DNA of 6,807 nucleotides, from the NCBI GenBank assembly GCA_023818905.1, contig JAMWDE010000046.1, forward strand, positions 1-6,807, written 5' to 3'. Position 1 is the stretch's first letter. Every line of letters starts with the position of its first letter. Below, one piece after another: positions 5,598 to 6,807 of the stretch. Made by a program: the position numbers and the translations under genes. Below the pieces are notes generated by a model. That model made no database searches. It was not told where the DNA came from and worked only from the letters and a program-made list of their open reading frames with translations. Source of the DNA: Candidatus Omnitrophota bacterium. Its GTDB lineage: Bacteria > Omnitrophota > Gorgyraeia > Gygaellales > Profunditerraquicolaceae.

Positions 5598-6807
5598 TTA
5601 AATAGAATCTGAGCCCTGCCTGAGTTGTTTTTCAGCATCAACAATATCGCGGTTCATCGTTTGGATAGTTTCTCGTAGTTTTTGTTTTAAAGTCTTTGAG
5701 ATTACCTCCGCCTCAAAGATCTCCCTTAAGATCTGTATCCCCATTCTGAAATAGCGTACTACTTCGCCTTCATCTGTATCCGTAAACTGCAGGATTTTAT
5801 CAAATCTAGTTCCTCTTAGCCAGGCTTCTACAGTTGAACTTAGATGGAAATAGGGCTGTTTGCTGAAAGGATAGATTCTGTATTTGCGTTCCCTCCGTTT
5901 TATCTCTTCATATAACTCTTCGCATAGAGTCTTTATCCTGCGGGCATTTTTGGAGATATTTAACATCCGTTGGTTTTTGCGTGGTTCAAAAACTACTGCC
6001 ACAGCTAGGACTGCCAAACCAAATTCATCTAACTGTTCAAGGATACCTTGGCTATAAAATTCAGAAAGTAACAGTTCGTAGCCATAAATGCCTTTGGCGA
6101 ATCTTCCTTTTGCTGTCAATGTTCCATTTTCTATATAATTGAGCTCTTTGAGTAGTTTTATTTTTGCCTCTAAGAGTCTTATGGCTTCCTTTCGATTCTG
6201 TGGATTGGATTGGAAGTAATGTAAACTGAGAGGATAAATCTTAGTGAGCTCTTCTTTGTGCCTTTCGTATAGATTTAACACTGTGCCATAAGAGCTATTG
6301 AACTGACTCTTTACCTCTTCGGGTTTTCCATAGATGATGCGTTTTATTTCTTCCAAGTGTATCCTTTTTGGATTTATCCGGCACCAGACAAAACCTTCCT
6401 TATCCAAACCGCGCCTTCCTGCTCGACCCGCCATCTGATAAAAATCGCGCGTCTTTAGGATACCTATGTAGCGGCCATAAAATTTTTTTAGGTCATCAAA
6501 TATCACTGAGCGGGAAGGCATATTTATTCCTAAAGCAAAGGTTTCAGTAGTAAAAATTACTTTAAGGAGTCTACTGGTAAAGAGCCTTTCTATAACCTCT
6601 TTTAGGGTAGGAAGTATTCCTGCGTGGTGATAACCAATTCCACGCTGGATCAGAGGATACATCTCCTGAGCGGTCTTTTGGTGTTTTAGCTCAAAACGTT
6701 CACAGAGTTCATTGTAGAGTTTAGTTATCTGCTCTTTTTCCTGGGGATTGAGGAAGTTGTAACTGTACAATTCAAAGGCCAAATCCTCAGCACGCTTTCT
6801 ACCAAAG
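5598..6807 (-). CDS. Ski2/Mtr4-like DExH-box helicase with DSHCT domain, N-terminal part outside the window
   Basis: About 402 C-terminal residues of a superfamily 2 helicase, probably acting on RNA in the cytoplasm by analogy with Mtr4/Ski2. The frame is open to the edge and already reads FGRKRAEDLA there, like the start of the second RecA domain in Ski2 proteins, so the TTG at 6782 is not the true start. Counting from that TTG codon as residue 1: motif IV region YHHAGILP (51-58); motif V FTTETFALGINMPSRSVIF (77-95); motif VI QMAGRAGRRG (116-125) with both arginine fingers; winged-helix entry FNSSYGTVLNLYER (161-174) and GRFAKGIYGYELLLSEF (226-242); DSHCT signature AWLRGTRFDKILQFTD (320-335) then EGEVVRYFRM (338-347). 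Motifs I to III and the ATP P-loop lie beyond the window. No arch insertion is seen between winged helix and DSHCT. It converges on ftsA, 151 nt away. Confidence 0.93.
   Translation of the reverse strand, partial: FGRKRAEDLAFELYSYNFLNPQEKEQITKLYNELCERFELKHQKTAQEMYPLIQRGIGYHHAGILPTLKEVIERLFTSRLLKVIFTTETFALGINMPSRSVIFDDLKKFYGRYIGILKTRDFYQMAGRAGRRGLDKEGFVWCRINPKRIHLEEIKRIIYGKPEEVKSQFNSSYGTVLNLYERHKEELTKIYPLSLHYFQSNPQNRKEAIRLLEAKIKLLKELNYIENGTLTAKGRFAKGIYGYELLLSEFYSQGILEQLDEFGLAVLAVAVVFEPRKNQRMLNISKNARRIKTLCEELYEEIKRRERKYRIYPFSKQPYFHLSSTVEAWLRGTRFDKILQFTDTDEGEVVRYFRMGIQILREIFEAEVISKTLKQKLRETIQTMNRDIVDAEKQLRQGSDSI

Noticed and set aside
6368..6550. Small + strand open frame inside the helicase gene
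   Set aside because: It is antisense to the conserved motif V and VI region of the helicase and resembles no protein I know.

Overview
The window (about 40% GC by eye) carries a piece of the bacterial division and cell wall (dcw) cluster on the + strand, murC-murB-ddl-ftsQ-ftsA. It is preceded by the 3' end of a probable metallopeptidase gene and faced by a convergent Ski2/Mtr4-like helicase gene that runs off the right edge. The gene set (D-Ala-D-Ala ligase with the catalytic Tyr, FtsQ with a POTRA region, FtsA with an amphipathic C-terminal tail) points to a peptidoglycan-making bacterium with a FtsA-anchored divisome. Low GC, a 'GSHGKT' P-loop in MurC, a bacterial DSHCT helicase next to dcw genes and a peptidase MA-like protein together suggest an uncultivated lineage, perhaps in or near the PVC/Omnitrophota. 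That placement is inference with low confidence.

Layout: 1-204 is the C-terminal tail of a peptidase MA-like protein, open at the left edge. 180-1574 is murC, 1534-2421 murB, 2412-3374 ddl, 3402-4175 ftsQ and 4193-5446 ftsA. The first four genes overlap one another (25, 41 and 10 nt), and ftsQ and ftsA follow after 27 and 17 nt, so the set reads as one transcript with probable translational coupling. 5447-5597 is a 151-bp convergent spacer with a plausible intrinsic terminator for the operon and an imperfect inverted repeat. 5598-6807 on the - strand is the C-terminal two fifths or so of a Ski2-like helicase.

How the genes work together: MurB makes UDP-MurNAc, MurC adds L-Ala to it, and Ddl makes the D-Ala-D-Ala that ends the stem peptide. 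FtsQ and FtsA belong to the division machine that uses the finished precursor at the septum. The helicase is probably unrelated RNA metabolism.

The window is mostly ordinary. Points worth a second look are the broken dcw order on both sides (no murG directly before murC, no ftsZ directly after ftsA), a Cys in place of the usual catalytic Ser in MurB, divergent nucleotide-binding motifs in FtsA, no clear Shine-Dalgarno sequence before any of the five starts, and a compact helicase without an arch insertion. I found no previously undescribed system, RNA gene, CRISPR array or mobile element.
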